NCBI RefSeq assembly: GCF_028769735.1
Contig: NC_088171.1
Coordinates: 92,550,912-92,614,911 of the forward strand
DNA: 64,000 bases
Direction: 5' to 3'
Source: Zonotrichia leucophrys gambelii
Lineage: Eukaryota > Chordata > Aves > Passeriformes > Passerellidae
This document shows, piece by piece, positions 35,830-50,921 of the stretch (within the stretch, counting starts at the first letter, position 1; every line of letters starts with the position of its first letter). The notes under the pieces are model-generated. The model was not told the origin of the DNA. It was given only the letters and a program-made list of their open reading frames with translations, and searched no databases. A program made the position numbers and the translations under genes.

Positions 35830-38800
35830 TGTCTGTCTTTTTTTTTTTTTTTTTAACCAGGTCTGAGAAGTTTTACTGCAAGTCTTCATTCTAATCTCAA
35901 AGTCTTACTTTGAATAGTAATGGCCAACAAAATGGTTGGCTCCTTACCTTAGGAATGGGCCACACAGTTGCACTGAAAATGATTCAGGGCAACATAATGA
36001 ATAAAGCAATTTTACAGAGAAATACTTCCACTCACAAGAAAGTCAGGCTGAGTCAGAAGTGAAGGAATGGCTGAGGTATAGTTCAAAATCTATTGCTAGA
36101 AGGTATCTGTCATTTCTAATACATGGCAAGTGGTATACAATTTTAAATGTAATTGAGAAATTATCTTAGCAAGATAAAAATATGTCATAAAATACTTTCT
36201 CAAATGAGAAACTTCTTTGGCCCGGTGCTGCTTTGATTACTTCGGTCTCACACATTTTCCAGAATCATCAAATTCTTTGCAACAAAGGGACCCGTCATGA
36301 CCTGGATCTTTACAGTGATGCTTGCTGGTATTATCTTGAAAAGTTTAATTTGCTTCTAGCAGAAGTCAGACCCTTTTCTCTGAAAGACACAGAATGAGAA
36401 GGTACTCAGAATTAACTCCTTCACTGTCTCCTGCTTCCTCATAGGTCATAGATGTATCTAAGCCATGAAGGGGGATGATGGCATAAGACAAATGGCTTAA
36501 GTTCACATTTCAGACTTGTTTCTTTCTTCCCTGATAGACTGTTTTATTGCAGAGGTGCTCATCAACACTTACTGAAAAAGAAAATCAATCATTTAGCATC
36601 AAAGATGCAAAGCTGAAGGTTATCTACTCAGTTGTGAAATCAGGTAGATCTTTTCATTACTTCATATTACTGCAGTGCCATGTATGCACTACAACTGTGA
36701 AGTGCTCAACTTCTGTAACAGTACAAACTGAAGATCCTGCATAAACAGATATGCAAAGAGAGTTGATTTCATAGTAAGAATTATTTTTATAAATAATCTT
36801 TTAATCTTATTCTATTTTCCTTTAGTATGGCAGTAAGACTATGAAGTCCTGAAATTCAGTCTTGTAGAGACAAACCTACTTTAAAGATTTATCTCAGAGA
36901 AAAAAAAAGCCTCTGAAGCCTATTTTACTTTAAAATGTGGTAGAAAATTTGGTTTTCTTGGTAAGTACTTTGGGATACATGTTCAGCTAGCTCTGTGGAG
37001 AGTTAGCAGTGCAAGTCCCATTAGAGCTAAAGCTACTACTAATTCCCTGCACATCATACTGAATATTTACATTTTTGTTTAGTATTTAGATAAGCCATGA
37101 TAATATTGCTTTCTCCATGCTGCAGTTTTCTATAATACTAAAAGGGAAAACATGAACATGTAATAAAGGCCATTTTTAGTTAAATATCTTAAGTTCTATT
37201 TAAAAGATAGTATAATTACAGTTTGAATTCAACATTAAATTGCAACTAAAATGGTTTTATTTCATATCTCGGATATAGTAGATTGGATTAAAGTTCTGTG
37301 GGCACTGTGAATGTAGATTATTTCTTTGTGTGCAAAAGCTCTGAATTTCAGAGAAGCTTAAGAGGGGCCTTAGCTTAGGGGTGGTGGGGCTAAGCTTAGC
37401 TGGGGTGGTACAGAGAGTGAGTTAAATAAGCAGTTTTATATTTGGTGGCAAATACTGCCTACAGGATGGACTTGGATGATTTATGAATGGTTGTCTTCCA
37501 CATCAGCTGCAGGCAAGTAAAACACAGAGAAAACAAAAGAACTCTAGTTGTTGTGTGGCTGTGTTGGCAATATTGCACATTGATTGCACAGTTTGAGGAA
37601 CATGATTGGATCTTGTTTTCAGTCTATCTGACTGCTTCCTGCTGAGGGTCACTCTGAGCTGGACAGCAGTCCCGAAGTGAACAGCATGGAGGTGATCAAC
37701 ACAAAATAGCTTTTATGAGCCCCAAGCTTCAAAATAAACCAATACAACACTTCTGTTGAGCCAAGTGCTAGTTATCTTTCTTTTGCAGGTATTTTCTTGG
37801 GTTTCTTAGTTGGTCCCCTCAATTGTAATTTTTAATGTGACACTGATTACCTTAGGATTTTATTGAGAGTTTTACTGCTGCACTGCTAAACATATTACTG
37901 ACCTGTCCAGTCTCTTGCTATGTCTACAACAGAACTATGCCCTCACAGCAATAGTTATCATCATTTTCCCAAGCAATATGCCAAAAATTTGGAGGGAGAG
38001 AGGATCCAGTACCTCAGGGGATCGTCATTATTATTCTTCTTGATTTCTCTTGTGACAAATAATCAGGTTGTCTTCACTACTCCCCTTCACTCCTCAGCAT
38101 CAGTCCTTGGAAGCAAATGGGAAATCTGCCAACAACTTCACTTTTAGTATTGGAAAATTTAGAGGTAAGGCCAGGGCAAACTTGATGTGGAGGATGTCTA
38201 GGTTTGGGGGCTGCAAGAAGCAGGCCAGAAGTGATGCAGTTCTTGGATGAGAGAAGAAGACACCTGATCTGCATGGCAAAAAGACTACAGTGAAGGTGGG
38301 AATGAGTTCAGATTCAATTTGTTTGTCTGGGAAGTCTAGAAGACATATGGGAGGAAAGTAGTTCAAGAACCAAGGTAGAGTGGGCATTAAAATTTTGCAC
38401 TGGTGTGTTTTTAACCTAAGGCTGTGTGGGTTAAACTTCTGGTTTGGGACTCTGACTCAGGGCTTTGTCAAATTAGAGTCTGGCTCTCCTCAAGATGGTT
38501 CTTAGCTCTTTAGTGAATCAGATGAAAATTTGACGGGAATTTGAAAGTGCCTTGTAATTCTCAGGACTGTTTCAGAGCTGATCACTAAAGAAATTTCCTG
38601 GGACTAGTTGTGTTCAGGTTAATGGACTCACAGCAGAACTTGATGTTCAGATGCAGTAAACAAGATTCCTGCAGACTGTTTTAGGCTCCAATTCCTCTGT
38701 AAGATTTATGTTAACACACACATTTCTGCCATTTGAAGAGTACCTTTGAAATACATTTTAGGAGAACAAGTTAGTCTTCCATGAACTCCCTCACTGTAGC

Positions 38801-41800
38801 CCTGTGTCCTCTATGACTTTCTTTCCAGGATTGCAAGCATGGATCATGAAAAGCTGTCCCACCAGTTGATGCTCTCCATGCAACACCCAGCTCTCTACCA
38901 GTGGTGGCTCCTAGGAAAAAGGCTGTGTGCAGATACAAGTGGAGGAGCAGTGAAGCAACTTGTGTTTCCTGTGGAAGTCTGTTTTCACAGGTAGTTCTGC
39001 AAAGAAAGAACATAAGTGGGATGGTAGTTTGGCTCTGCATCCTTTGGATAAGGAAGGAGGTTTTCAGGGAGCAGTAGGATGAGCTTGCTGATTGGAATGC
39101 TGGGATCTGCCATCTTCCAGCCCACACCCTACATGTGTTTCTTGTTATTAATAGCCTTGTTCTTTACGTAGCCACCCTCAGAGTACTCTGCCACTAGTCT
39201 TTTCTCTCTGTCCTTGTTCCTTCTCCAGCTCTGTTACCCTATGGATGACTCATCCCAAAAGCTTTTCCTTCTTTTCTGCTGTCCCAATGCCCCGGGTCTA
39301 TGCTGCACTACAGCAGACCTGGAAGCACTACAGCAGTGCTAAAAGCATTTGTAAAAATACTTAAGCATAGTACTGTAAGTTCAGGAAGAAGTGTCAAACA
39401 TACAATTTCACCACCACTCAGCAGGGTAGAGTCTTCAGTAGTTTTGTTCTATCCACTCATTGTTGAAGCAACTTCCAAAGACCAGGCAAGCTGCAAGATA
39501 CAGTAACATCTCATTAGAAAATGGTATGAAAAGTTAAAATTTTATTGTCAAATGTTAGATTGATGTAATCATAGAAATGTATTTATTTTATCCATTCGTT
39601 CTATTCTTTTGGGGGTTTGTATGTTAAAGAACGAACTGGAAACAATAGAAATTCAAACTATATAAAACTGTTTGACTCTTTAACAATATATCATTTAATT
39701 AGCATGAGGCATGAAGAATGCAGATGTTATGCTTTAAAACTCATATTTTTCAATTTAAATTTCCCATGTAATGGTCACATTTTATCACAGCAAGTCGGAA
39801 TCTTGCAATTAATTTCAGTCACTAATATTTCAGTGTTGATATATTGGAACTCAAACAAAATCTCTTATGATTATACAGCATAGATGTGTACTTTGGAATT
39901 TAGGTTGAGTTGGGTTTTTTTTTTTGCTTTACACTGCAGGTGGGCTCTGTAGTTTTTGTAGTGTTTCTTCTCTGGATTGATGTCCAGTCTCTCAGCAACC
40001 CTTCAATAGACATTTTCTGCTAAGGCAGAGTGTTATTTGTCACTAAGTGCATGTGGATACAAACTGAATCATCAAATCAGGACTTTAAAAAGCAAGAGAA
40101 AGAGAGAGACAAAATAAAGGTGGTTATTCTGTACAAGACAGCACTGGGACCTTTACAAAATAGGGAAATGGTAATTCCTAGAAGATGAGCTGGATATTCA
40201 TGGACAGAAGCAGATTAGCTGCTGTTACAGATAGTGCCAAACTGAAAACTCTTGTAGTTTTTCACTGCCTGCTACTTCATTTAATCATTAGCAGCAATGA
40301 GCAGTGACAGTAAAGGCACATACAGGAAAATCAATGTGATAATGTGTATATATGTATTGCACAGCATCCATGAATACACCAGAGGTTATCCACCATCTAC
40401 TGCTACACTTCTGTCTTATGAGAGAAAATGGAAACAGACTCTGAATGAAAAGAACAGTGGGAATCAATCAATTTCCTGCCAATGTGCAGACATCTCTATT
40501 GAGATGCTCTCAATCTTTAGCAAAATTACAATATGTTGTCCAAGATCTGTGTTTGGCAGAGATGGCTGATGAACCCTCAGGTAGTGTGCTGATTTTTTAT
40601 ATCAAATTGTTTTTCTTTTCTCTGACATAAGCATTGTTGCTATGGTCTGTGACCCAGCTCCATCTTAGCTACCCTGAAGGTTTTGAGAGACTGGGCAGTT
40701 GTTGGAAACATTGACTGAAAGGTGACTAGAAAGAAGGGGAATTTTATCGCCTAATACTGAAATTGCCCTGACACGCCTTGAGTGTAGATTTTTTACTGCA
40801 GACTTCCGGGCTGCAAACCTAAATAACACAGCTCAAACGTTCAGCTCAGAGGGGGAGTTTTGATGACAGACTGAGTGTGCAAGGGTGGGGAGAAATATAG
40901 AGCCAAAAGATGATCAGCCGGGTAAAAGCAAGAGGCTGAGGCCAATGGGAGTACAAAGGGAAAGAAGAAAAGAGTGAAACCAGATTTCTGGATGTAAACC
41001 TGGTTGTATTGTAATCCCCATCATCCCAAGATATAAGGTAACACTCAGATTTTTTTAAAAATTAGATTTTTGAAAGAAGCAGATGCTTAGAAAAGAGAGG
41101 CCAAGTGAGGGGTACAGCAGGGGTGTGGGTGGCCCTGGTGCAGCAGGACAGGTGCAGGACCTCAGGGCCGTGCCACCTGAATTCCAGCAGCAGAGCAGGG
41201 TTCACCTTCAGCCTTTACTTCGGTGAAGGCATTGGTAGGGCTTTCCCTTTTCCTTGTTTGTCCTGAAACATGGAAAGGATTTCTTCTTTAAAACCTCCAC
41301 TTTTCCATTGTATTTGGTTGAGCCCACCCAGTGGGGTCTGAGGGACAAATCGTAGTAAAGATTTGTTTGCCTAGAAAACCTGGCTAGAAGAGGCATTAAA
41401 TAATATTATAGATATCCATGGTACAGGTGGCTGAAGTAATACAATTTGGAGAAAAAAAGATGTTCTTGGGCTTAAACAGGATGGATTCCTTTAGTGAAAA
41501 AGCATATTTTCATGTAATTGTGGACTATATCATAATGCTTGTACAGGAATGGAGAGAAAAAAGTTTCTTCAGGCACAGAAGATTCTTCTTCACTCTTATT
41601 TCCTAACTTCTAAATGCTTGACTACAGCTACATAACTTTTTTAACAATTTTTTTTCTGAGTGTGTGAAATACATGTATAGAGTACAGCAACTGTTCAAGT
41701 GTGAATTTATTTTTAAATAGAATTGACTCCTTGTATTAGTATAGGTGCTATGGAAGTAGAAACATTTCTATATTATCACCATCTATCTTTTGAAAAAGAG

Positions 41801-44800
41801 ATATATATTTTTACCTTGGCAATTCTGGTAGCAAGGTGGAGGCAGTTTTACAATAATCTGAATATATTTAATGTGTGCAGTTCATTTTTGTACCTAATGA
41901 ATAACTGTGTGCCCGAGTGGGTGGATAGAAAATAAGAAGCCTTTGGATTAGATAGAGAAGGTGAAACATGCTACGTTTATGCACGTAACACAGATATTTC
42001 AGTACATTTGATAAAGTCACTGTTACATACCATTTTTAATGCATGTGATGGCAATCAGTTTCCTTTGAAAACCGTGATTCCAGGGGGAAGAAATGTCTGT
42101 ACCTTTCCGACATGAATACAAGTGTTTCATTTAATTAAAGCAGAAATCACATAAATCTGCAGTCAGATTTCTCCTATGGCCCCTGCGGCGCTGCGGGAAG
42201 CGCTGGAACAGAAGCTGGCACAGGCTGGAAGGACTCCCAGCAGAGTGGGCACTCCCTGCCAGGGTGGTGCTTGGCCGTTCCTGCACCCACTGGGGTCCTG
42301 CACCTTGCTCTGCAGCTGCCCCTGCAGCCACAAAGGACAGGCTACCAAAGGCTTTGCTCACACACTTTTGGTGATTTACAGTGAAATGGTGGCTAGGAAC
42401 AAAGAGGCAAATTAAGAAGCACGTTATCAACAGAGTGCTGTGGAAATGGTCCAACAGTCTGCACCAGGGAGGCTTCAGGCACAGAACAGAAGGAGACCTG
42501 CAGAAACGTCTGGGGTTGCACATGGGAGCCTTCTGCCCCATTCCCGTGCAAAAGGATGGACAGTCCAAAGCACCCGTCCGTCCTGCTGGCTGGGCAGTCT
42601 CAGCTCAGTACAGGCAGCTGCTGTCCCTGTTGCCCAACTAACCAACTGCTACAACTAAGCAGCCAACCAGCTGGAGTTTGGAGAACAAGATGCTCCCTAG
42701 ATACTCAAAAGTCACCTTTTGGAAGGACTACAGAGCTTTACTTCCTCCAAGTAGCCCCATTTGTGACCTGGTCTGATGAAATTCTCTATGTCCTTTAGCT
42801 CTCCCTTGGTACAACCAGCAAAAATGGCTTCTTTATCTGTAAGGGACATTATGTGTTGGTATAGGAAAAGTAAGCATCCCTTGAGAATCACCTGTGCTGG
42901 CTTCTGTTCCATTATTTTCTCTAGTCCTTCCTTTGGCAACAAAAAGGGGTCCTTCATTCATCAGGAATGTTTAGGTTGATGTAGATTATCTGGAAGAGAA
43001 AGAAACATCACATGAAACAATCAGGGTGGCATTGATTAAGTTGTGCTTTTTTTTTTTCACCTGTGTGATTTTGATATAAAATATGAAACATAATTCCAGT
43101 AAACCACTTCAAAAAGACCCTGTGGCCTCAGAGTTTACAGTCTTTCTGTGTGCTGTGCCTTTTAGAGCAATTTCATCCAGCCTTTGTATCAGCTTCCACT
43201 GAATGTCTTAGAAATGTTAAAATCACTTTATTCAGCATTATTTGATTGCTGCATATCAATACAGAAAACAGCGCATTGCAATATTCTCATCCTTTGTGCA
43301 AAAAAAGCAGCATTATTAATGAGAAAGGAAAAAAGGAAGTATGACAATAAATTCAAGAGGCTGTTCATTTAAACAGCTTCTAAATTAAACATTTGCACTT
43401 TGTGAATAAATCTACATCCTGATGCCTGATATCTGGAGCAAATCTTGACACACCTTGGCTATCTTCATGTTTGGGAGGTAGATTCAGTTTTAAGGGTAAA
43501 TCTGCACCTTCCACACGTTTGGCTCTCAGTACTCTCTTCTAAACACGATTACATCATAAATTCTGCACTCAGTAGTTCATGTTTTGGGCATGAATGAATC
43601 CTGGGAAGGAGACACAGCAGAGGGAAAACAGATATGCTGTTTCTTGGCTTCCAGGTCCCATGTGAGCTATTAATTACAAAGCAACCTTAAGAAAGAACGC
43701 CGAAATCCACGTATAGACCCCTTGCCCAAATAAACTTCAGAATACACATGCACCATTAAAATTCAGAAATAATTTCAACATATTGAAATATTAATTTGAA
43801 ATGCCTTGCCCTAGGATAGTATAACAGAGGGTGAGGCATAGGAATGGGGGAAGAAGCACCACGGGGAAAAGTTCATGACAGAGATGGATTGCTCTACTGA
43901 AGACTTGCCCATTTTCCTGGTGGTTTGAAAGACACTCTCTCCCATGGAATAGATGCCTTGGCCACAGCAAGGGCTGCTGCCCAAGCTCAATATATCCATA
44001 ATCTATGCAAAACAGCTAAATCCCAGCCTCAGAGGGTACCAGCAATTTTTAACCAGAGCTAGATTTAATGTTTTCAAGTCTTCAGATCATTTCCCTTTTA
44101 TCTCAGACAAGGCTGTGGTCAAGCCATTGTGTGGAAAACGTTACTTAAGGTTTAGGGAGGGACTGGTAAACTGATGTTTGTAGAGGAATGATTCTAAATT
44201 TTGAGATGTGCTTGTGAGAAGGAGAAAGAAGCTCTTTAGATCAGCCTTGCTTCCCCTGACTGGTAACCAACTATGACCACCTTGAAACCTGGTGGTTAGT
44301 TCATTTATGTTTTCAAAGTTGCCTCTGGAAAAAGAAAATAGAGACAGAAATTTGATTTTGAAATGACATATCCTCAAAGTCAATGGTATTTAGTGTGCCC
44401 ATCACTGAAAATGCAGTGCTTGAAATAAATTGCAAGTGTGATGCATATCAGGGTAAACCTCAGAATTTTTCCAGATATTCTGAAAAGTCTGGAAAAAGAG
44501 ATGGGTGCCTGGGGCCTTGCTTAGGCATCTGTTTGCCATATGTTTTCACTAAGGAAATGAAATAAAATGTCAGAAAATCTGCAAGAGGTAAAATGTAGGA
44601 GGCAACAAACTAAAAATAGCAAGGCTTACATGGAGACTGGACAGCTGGGTCTTCATGGGCTCAGAATGGAGTACAGCTAATGCAATTTGTACCAAGTGCT
44701 TCTGAAGCACAGTGGTGCTGCTCCTCACAGAAGCCATAGCTGATCCATGGATCTCTCCTGGTCCCTGAACAGGGAGGAAGACTAGATTGATTGCCAGAGT

Positions 44801-47220
44801 TGGATACAGGATAGATTAGAACAGCAAGTTAAAAAGTTACACGTGTCTGAGGCGCAGGTGTCAGACATAAAGGGAAACTTGTTGTGACACAGGGTGCAGG
44901 TTATCGCGACATCGCCCCGAGGGAGAGAAATGTCACTGTGCACTGTTAGTGTACTAACTGGTACAGACCCCTAGCACTGAAATAAAGCAAAATATGAGGG
45001 CTCAACAAGATGGGAGACCACTGGAAAGACAAAGGAGCACAGGGAAAAATTGCTGAAGAGAAAATACGGGAACCAAAGAAGAGAAAACTTGGAGCAATAA
45101 GTGGGAAACCGGAGAGAAATCAGAACATAAATATGTACAGTAAGGTGCATAATTGTATACAAAAGCTGTACACAGAGCCCATTAAACCTATTAAAAGTGC
45201 ATATAAACCTAATATATCTATGTCCTTCAAACAACAGGCAATCCATAGTATTTAATTGCTACTGTGGCTGTCAATGTTATTCCTAAACTCTTGATTTGGA
45301 GCTGGTGAAATTGGAATAGCTCTGTCAAAACTAATAGAGACAGCAGCTTGCACTAGCAGGAAAATCGGGTCTTGCCTGTTTGCACGGAATTTTGTCAAGG
45401 TGGTGTGTGATGAGATTGCTCTGCTGTTTCCTAAAAACAGAGTAACTGGCTGTGTCAGTGATGCAGTGTCAGCATGGGTGTTACTAGGACTGAAGGGACC
45501 ATTTAGCCTTTTTGTTTGTTATTCACAAATCATTCACTAACTGATCTTCATTCCTCAGGATAGATTCATTTTTCAAAGACCTCACCTGAAGATTTAGAAG
45601 GAAAAAATTGTCAATGCTTGTGAGTTGTTAACTGTGACTAGTTGCTGCTTGTGATGCATAATTTGTCACTTCAATTGCATTGCAGTTTTTATGCTCCATG
45701 ATGGGACACATGAATTATTATGCAAATTTAATCAGTGGAAACTGTAGCAATGACAAAATAATTCACTAATAAATTAATAGGAACCAATTCCTGACTTACA
45801 GCCTTTTAGTTCCATATAATGTGATGTTTAAAATCCATGGATAAATGATGTAAAGTACAGGCATGTGAATATATTGTATGAAGACAGTTGTCATTGTCAG
45901 CTGTGAAAAATAAAGTTGTGGAAGATAAAACAAAGAAGGTTTGTTTTAAAAAACCTGCATTCCATGTAATCATATTGATTATTGTTAAATGCACCTGAAG
46001 TGTTGAATTCTATGTTGTGGGCTTCTAAATGAAACTTCTCATTACTTGTCCAGGTTCAGCATCTGAGTAATACATTTGTATTTTCCTGTATTATCTCTCT
46101 GCTATTTTAAAATATTTGGAATACACTGGCAAGTCAGAGGCCTTTGAGGTTTTTCCTGTTTTCTGTGCTGTATTTCCCTCTAAGCTGCTTGATTTGTATG
46201 TCTGTAATTGCAGCTGACTCTGCATCATATTTTTATTCATTCTAGATGCCAGGATTTCTGGACCATCTACAGTGTTTTATTGGGTAGATTTATGCTCCTG
46301 CTTCCTTCTGAAATGAGAAGAGAAATAGTGATGAACACATCTGTCTTTTCTGAGCCTGTGTTCAAAATTGTAATACCTCTTTCTAGCAATGGACCAATAT
46401 TTGGTGCAGAATTTTTTTACTCTGTTTCTTGCATGTTCCTTCTAACTATGTTTCCCATTGATCTTTTCTGATATATCTGTTTTTAGCAGGGTACATTTTT
46501 TAAAATTTGCAAATAACTGCTGTTATCCTTTTTCTGCATCCTCTGAATCTTTATTGCTAGTGTTTGACTAGAACTTCTGCATCTTCTGTATTTCACAAAT
46601 TTTTTCCTCCTCAGCATGAATTCTTTTCTACTTGCAAATTTGCATCTTTTTTTTTTCATACTCAGTAGAATGTTCTTGAACATTTTCCAGTTCCTATTAA
46701 TATTTCCCACATTAAATTCATGTTGCTACCATGTTAAAGCAACAGGGTTTCTTAAGCTTGGACAATTTGTCCCTTTCTGGTTTTGAGTGGTATCTCATTC
46801 AAAGTGCATGAAGCAGATGAGAGAGGGCTGTGATTACAGGTAGCCAAATAGGCAGGTCTTGACCATCTTAAAGTGTCTGCAAAATGCCTATGAAGGCAAT
46901 GGTTCAGTGGGATGCAGGAAAAATACAGAACTTCACTAGTATAGGTGTGTAGTTTATAAAGGAATAAATGTATGTATGTAGTTTATACATAAATATGTGT
47001 ATATTGGGCATAGATGCTCAAAATTGTTTTAGTGATAAGAGCTCACAAAAACAGAAGTCTAAACTTTTGTTTAGACCAGTGCTTGATGAGTAAGTAGGCT
47101 GTTAGGTTTTCAGTGATCTTAAAGTCATGATCAGCCTGCACAGTAAATTTCTGGTTTGTCCCGGCACTGTCAGGATGCTGGGCTGGATGGACCTTCCCTT
47201 GGAACTATCATGACTCGTTA
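35830..47220. other. Intergenic desert between STX17 and NR4A3 (first part)
   Basis: About 11 kb with no exon I can support. Homopolymer runs lie at 35838-35855 (T) and 36900-36908 (A). A GC-richer patch at 42160-42660 produces overlapping ORFs on both strands with no recognised domain. A possible decayed LINE tail lies at 47150-47200 ('gggctggatggaccttccc'). Regulatory elements for NR4A3 may be here, but none can be named from the sequence. Confidence 0.45.
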
Positions 47221-48430
47221 TGTAGTCTTAATCCATAAAATTAAAATCTTCTGCAACTGTGGATCATCTGCAGCTTTCTGACAATATATGGGTTTTGATT
47301 TAAGCTTTTTTCCTCCCTCTTGCTTCCCTACTGAATTACTATCTTTTAAATGATCCAGTCATAAATCACCCATCTAATAGTCAGTATTGAAAACAAACCC
47401 TTTATATGATATTTTAATTTTTTTTTTACAATCTATTCTGATTGTAATAAATATACAGACAGTTGCAGTGACATCCTTTGCTTTATATGTTATGACATGC
47501 AGGTTTTTGTGACTGGTTTGGGCTCCACTGACTTGATGGTGACAGCTCTTCACAATACAGATTTGATTCTCAGATTTGAGATTCATCTCAGTAGTCCACT
47601 TCCAAAGAGTTCCTCTGGTCTAGAAATTTATAAGTTTAAAACCAATATGGAGCCAATAACTAGACTCTTATTTTAGGGCAGGCTGTTAGAAATGCAGCCT
47701 CTCCATTGCAGCCTCATCTCTCTCTCTCTCTAAGTGCAGAAAACAGTAATTTTGGGAGGATTTACTTTTTAGGCCATCTTCGCATGCCTTCTAGCCCTGC
47801 AAACCTGATGGGTTTTGCAGTCCTGGCTGAGTCTGATTGAAGCTGACATCTGTGGGCTTCTGTGAGGGATGTGGGAAGAATGTACTAAATATGTCAAGTT
47901 AGAGTCTCCCCAAGCAATTTGATGATTGCTAGTCCGAAAGCACCGCTTTGGAAAAGACTGCTGACTCATGGCATGAGAGAGAGAGGGTTTATCTTTTAAA
48001 GCAATGGGCTAGTATGGTAGGATCTGGATTAACTTCTTAACTTTCCCAAAGTTGCCACATGACAGAACCGATCTCTAAATGCTGCTGTCCATAAAATTTC
48101 TCTCCATATAGCAACTGTAATAATTTTTCCTCTGTCTCTTTTCATTTATTGTAAATGTCTTTGGACCTGGAGGTGTCTGTGGATGTCTCCAATTATGTAA
48201 GTGAGGAGAACTTGGCACAATGGGCCCCTTATTTCAACTGGGAGTTCTGCAGGCTACTCCTGTGCAAATAATATATGGCAGTAAGATTCCAAAAAGTACC
48301 CATGGCTATTCTTAGTTCTATTTGATGCTGCGGCTATGCAGCAGATCTAAAAATTCAGCCAAAGTACCCTGACAGCAAATGTGTCAATAAGTGCCTATTA
48401 ATACCATTGCAGACCTGTAAGGAAAGAACA
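47221..48430. other. Intergenic, nothing recognised
   Basis: AT-rich unique sequence with a short (TC)n patch near 47720-47732. No gene could be supported. Confidence 0.45.
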
Positions 48431-48830
48431 AGAATCACAGAACCACAAAATGTCTTGGAATTGGATGAGACCTTCAAAGATCATCCAGTCCCACATCCCT
48501 GTAATGGGCAGGAACACCTTCCACTAGACCAGGTTTCTCAAAGTCACATCCAGCTTGGCCTTGAACATTTCGAGGGATGGGAAGTGGCTTTTCATCTAAG
48601 CCTCCTTTCTACATCCAAAGCCTGCAACCAGGTCTCTGTGGAGCCTTCTCTTCTCCAGGCTGAACAACCCCAGCTCTCTAAGCCTCTCTTCACAGGAGAG
48701 GTGCTCCATCCCTTTGATAATTTTCATGGCTCTCCTCTAAACCCTCTCCTACAGGTCCATGTCCTTCTTACCCCAGGGACCGGACAGAAACTGGACAGGA
48801 AGAGCACAGACAAGACCCCAGTCTGGGAAA
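48431..48830 (-). repeat. CR1 LINE 3' end, - orientation
   Basis: The tail 'agaatcacagaaccacaaaa' is followed by 'cttggaattggatgagacct', 'ccagcttggccttgaacatt', 'ctcttctccaggctgaacaa' and 'ccccagctctctaagcctct'. A clear CR1 3' region. Confidence 0.94.
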
Positions 48831-50921
48831 ACCAGGTTAGTTTTAAGCCAGATGAGTTTCTTGCTGTTTCTCCTCCCATTCACACGATCCCTGCCCCAGC
48901 CCAAGAAAGGGAAGGCGCCACAGAGGGAAGCAGGGAGTGTGGGGTGTCGGTGTCCCTGCTGCTGGCAGTAGCTGTGCTGTGTGCAGGTCACATCTGCAAT
49001 GCTGCAGCCTAAATGATGCAGTTGCCCAGGCAGAACCAGGCCTTTCCTTGAGCTGCAAGGGTAATGTAGTATGGAAAAGTAGAGAATGACAACACCAAAT
49101 AGTATTTTCCACCATATTTATTAGATTTTGGGGATTTTCCCTGCCCCTGAAAGCCTGGGGACTTTTAGTGTTGCATTAACAACTCCATCTCATGGGAAGA
49201 GAGGTTGATTTGGAGGCCTGGAGTAAAACAAGCTTTTTTAAAAAAAAGTCTCATATTTCATAAGAGAATTTGAAGATTTCTGTTAAGTTCATAACACATA
49301 TTCTTTATTTATATATTTTCTATTTTTATCTGTATTTTCAGTTTCTCAGGTTCAGCTATCCTTGTTAACTTACCTTGAAAAGTCTTTCACTGAAGGCTAT
49401 AACTTAGGTCCAAAGTGGGTGTAACTGTGCAGCTGAACATGTGATAAATCCTGATTCTCTTTCCAAAAGACTGAAACATGCCAGCTTGCCCAGTGGATGG
49501 AAATACTTTCCACTGTGCTTCCCTCAAGAGATCAGTTTAAAACAGAGCATCGTTGCTTCTGTAAAATTTGAACCCAGAGCCCTCCAGCTTTGGCATTTTA
49601 TTTCATGATTTAAATTTGTTCCCCAACTCCTTAATTTCAAAGGGCCAGCAGTCCACCAGAGTTTCCTTTAGCAATCAGACAAAAAGCAGATGTGCAAGCT
49701 GAATATTGCACAGCTCTGTACAGCAGTCAGGAAACTTCATGTAATAAAATTATTCAGTGTGGAAATTCTTGACTGTGGCCCAGTTCACAAAGCTTGCAAA
49801 AAGCCCTGTCATGAGTTTGGCCATGCCTTTTGAAATTAAGGATAGGGGGAACAAAGTTAAGTTATGAAAATAAGATCCCAAAGGCTGAAGGGTTCTGGGT
49901 TCAAATTTCTCAAAAGCACTAGGACTAGGTTTTAAAACTGATCTTTGCAGCGAACTGCAGCAGGAGGCATTGTCAAAAACTGGGCAAGCTGGCACAGTCC
50001 AGTCTTTCCTCAAAAAACAGGGAGGCAAACATAAACTTCTGAAGCAACAGGCTTTTTTTCAGTTAAAGGCATTCTTTAGATGTTAATGTCAGCTTTCTCA
50101 GTGTCTGTGGAAATACAGAGCTCCTTCCAATGGTTCACTTTTGACTTGAATGTCCAATCTAAACTTTTTTGGTTTTTTAACACATTGTGCTGTTTATTTG
50201 AATACGATATCCTTATAAAGTATAGTAACTTTTCCCTCATTTCAACTATAACCTCCTACAAAGATTCAGTGATTTACCATCAAGACCAGCTCTCAATTCC
50301 TTCATACTTTATGAGATATTTTTCCAGAATTTAAAGTTTTTTTACCACCCCATCACATAGGGAAAGAAGATGGTGATCAGACTCAGAATTTATTTTTCAA
50401 ATACCTATTTTCCATTAATAATGTACAAAATCCTTTCTGTCTTAGAAATAAATTGTATGATTTCATCTGTAACAATGATGATTCAGGTGGTTCCATTCTT
50501 TTTCTCTTTCTATCTACTAATTTGTAGTGTCTTGGAGTATAAATATATTCTAACCAATTTGATTTATCATATTCCTTTCCAAATTTGATTTTCTCTCCTT
50601 GGTTTTGTTTGGATGTCTTTTTTATTGGGAAGGCAGTTTGCCAACCAGCTGGGACTTGTCCTCAAGTTAGCTGCAGAATGGGAATATTTTACTTTGAATG
50701 GTAGACACTTCTCTTTCTCACCCTGAGCATGCACAATGAAATAAAACCTCCCCTCTTGCTGGTGATGCCATCACAACTTTACCTTCTTCCTTTGTTAACA
50801 AATGAATACATTTTGATTTTTGAGAGGCTCAAAATTTCACTACCCACACAGGGCTCGATAAGACTTTTGAGATAAGACTTTTGGGTGCTAACTCAATTGG
50901 ATGACCATAGCACATGATAAG
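48831..50921. other. Intergenic, nothing recognised
   Basis: Unique sequence, increasingly AT-rich after 49200. A 13-base direct repeat (gataagacttttg) occurs twice at 50857-50869 and 50871-50883. No gene could be supported. Confidence 0.45.

Noticed and set aside
42131..42957. Overlapping ORFs on both strands, including an 81-codon - strand frame
   Set aside because: A GC-richer patch leaves several frames open at once. No domain, splice pattern or repeat family was recognised, so it was not called a gene.
48407..49012. 201-codon + strand ORF
   Set aside because: Most of it is the antisense strand of a CR1 3' end.
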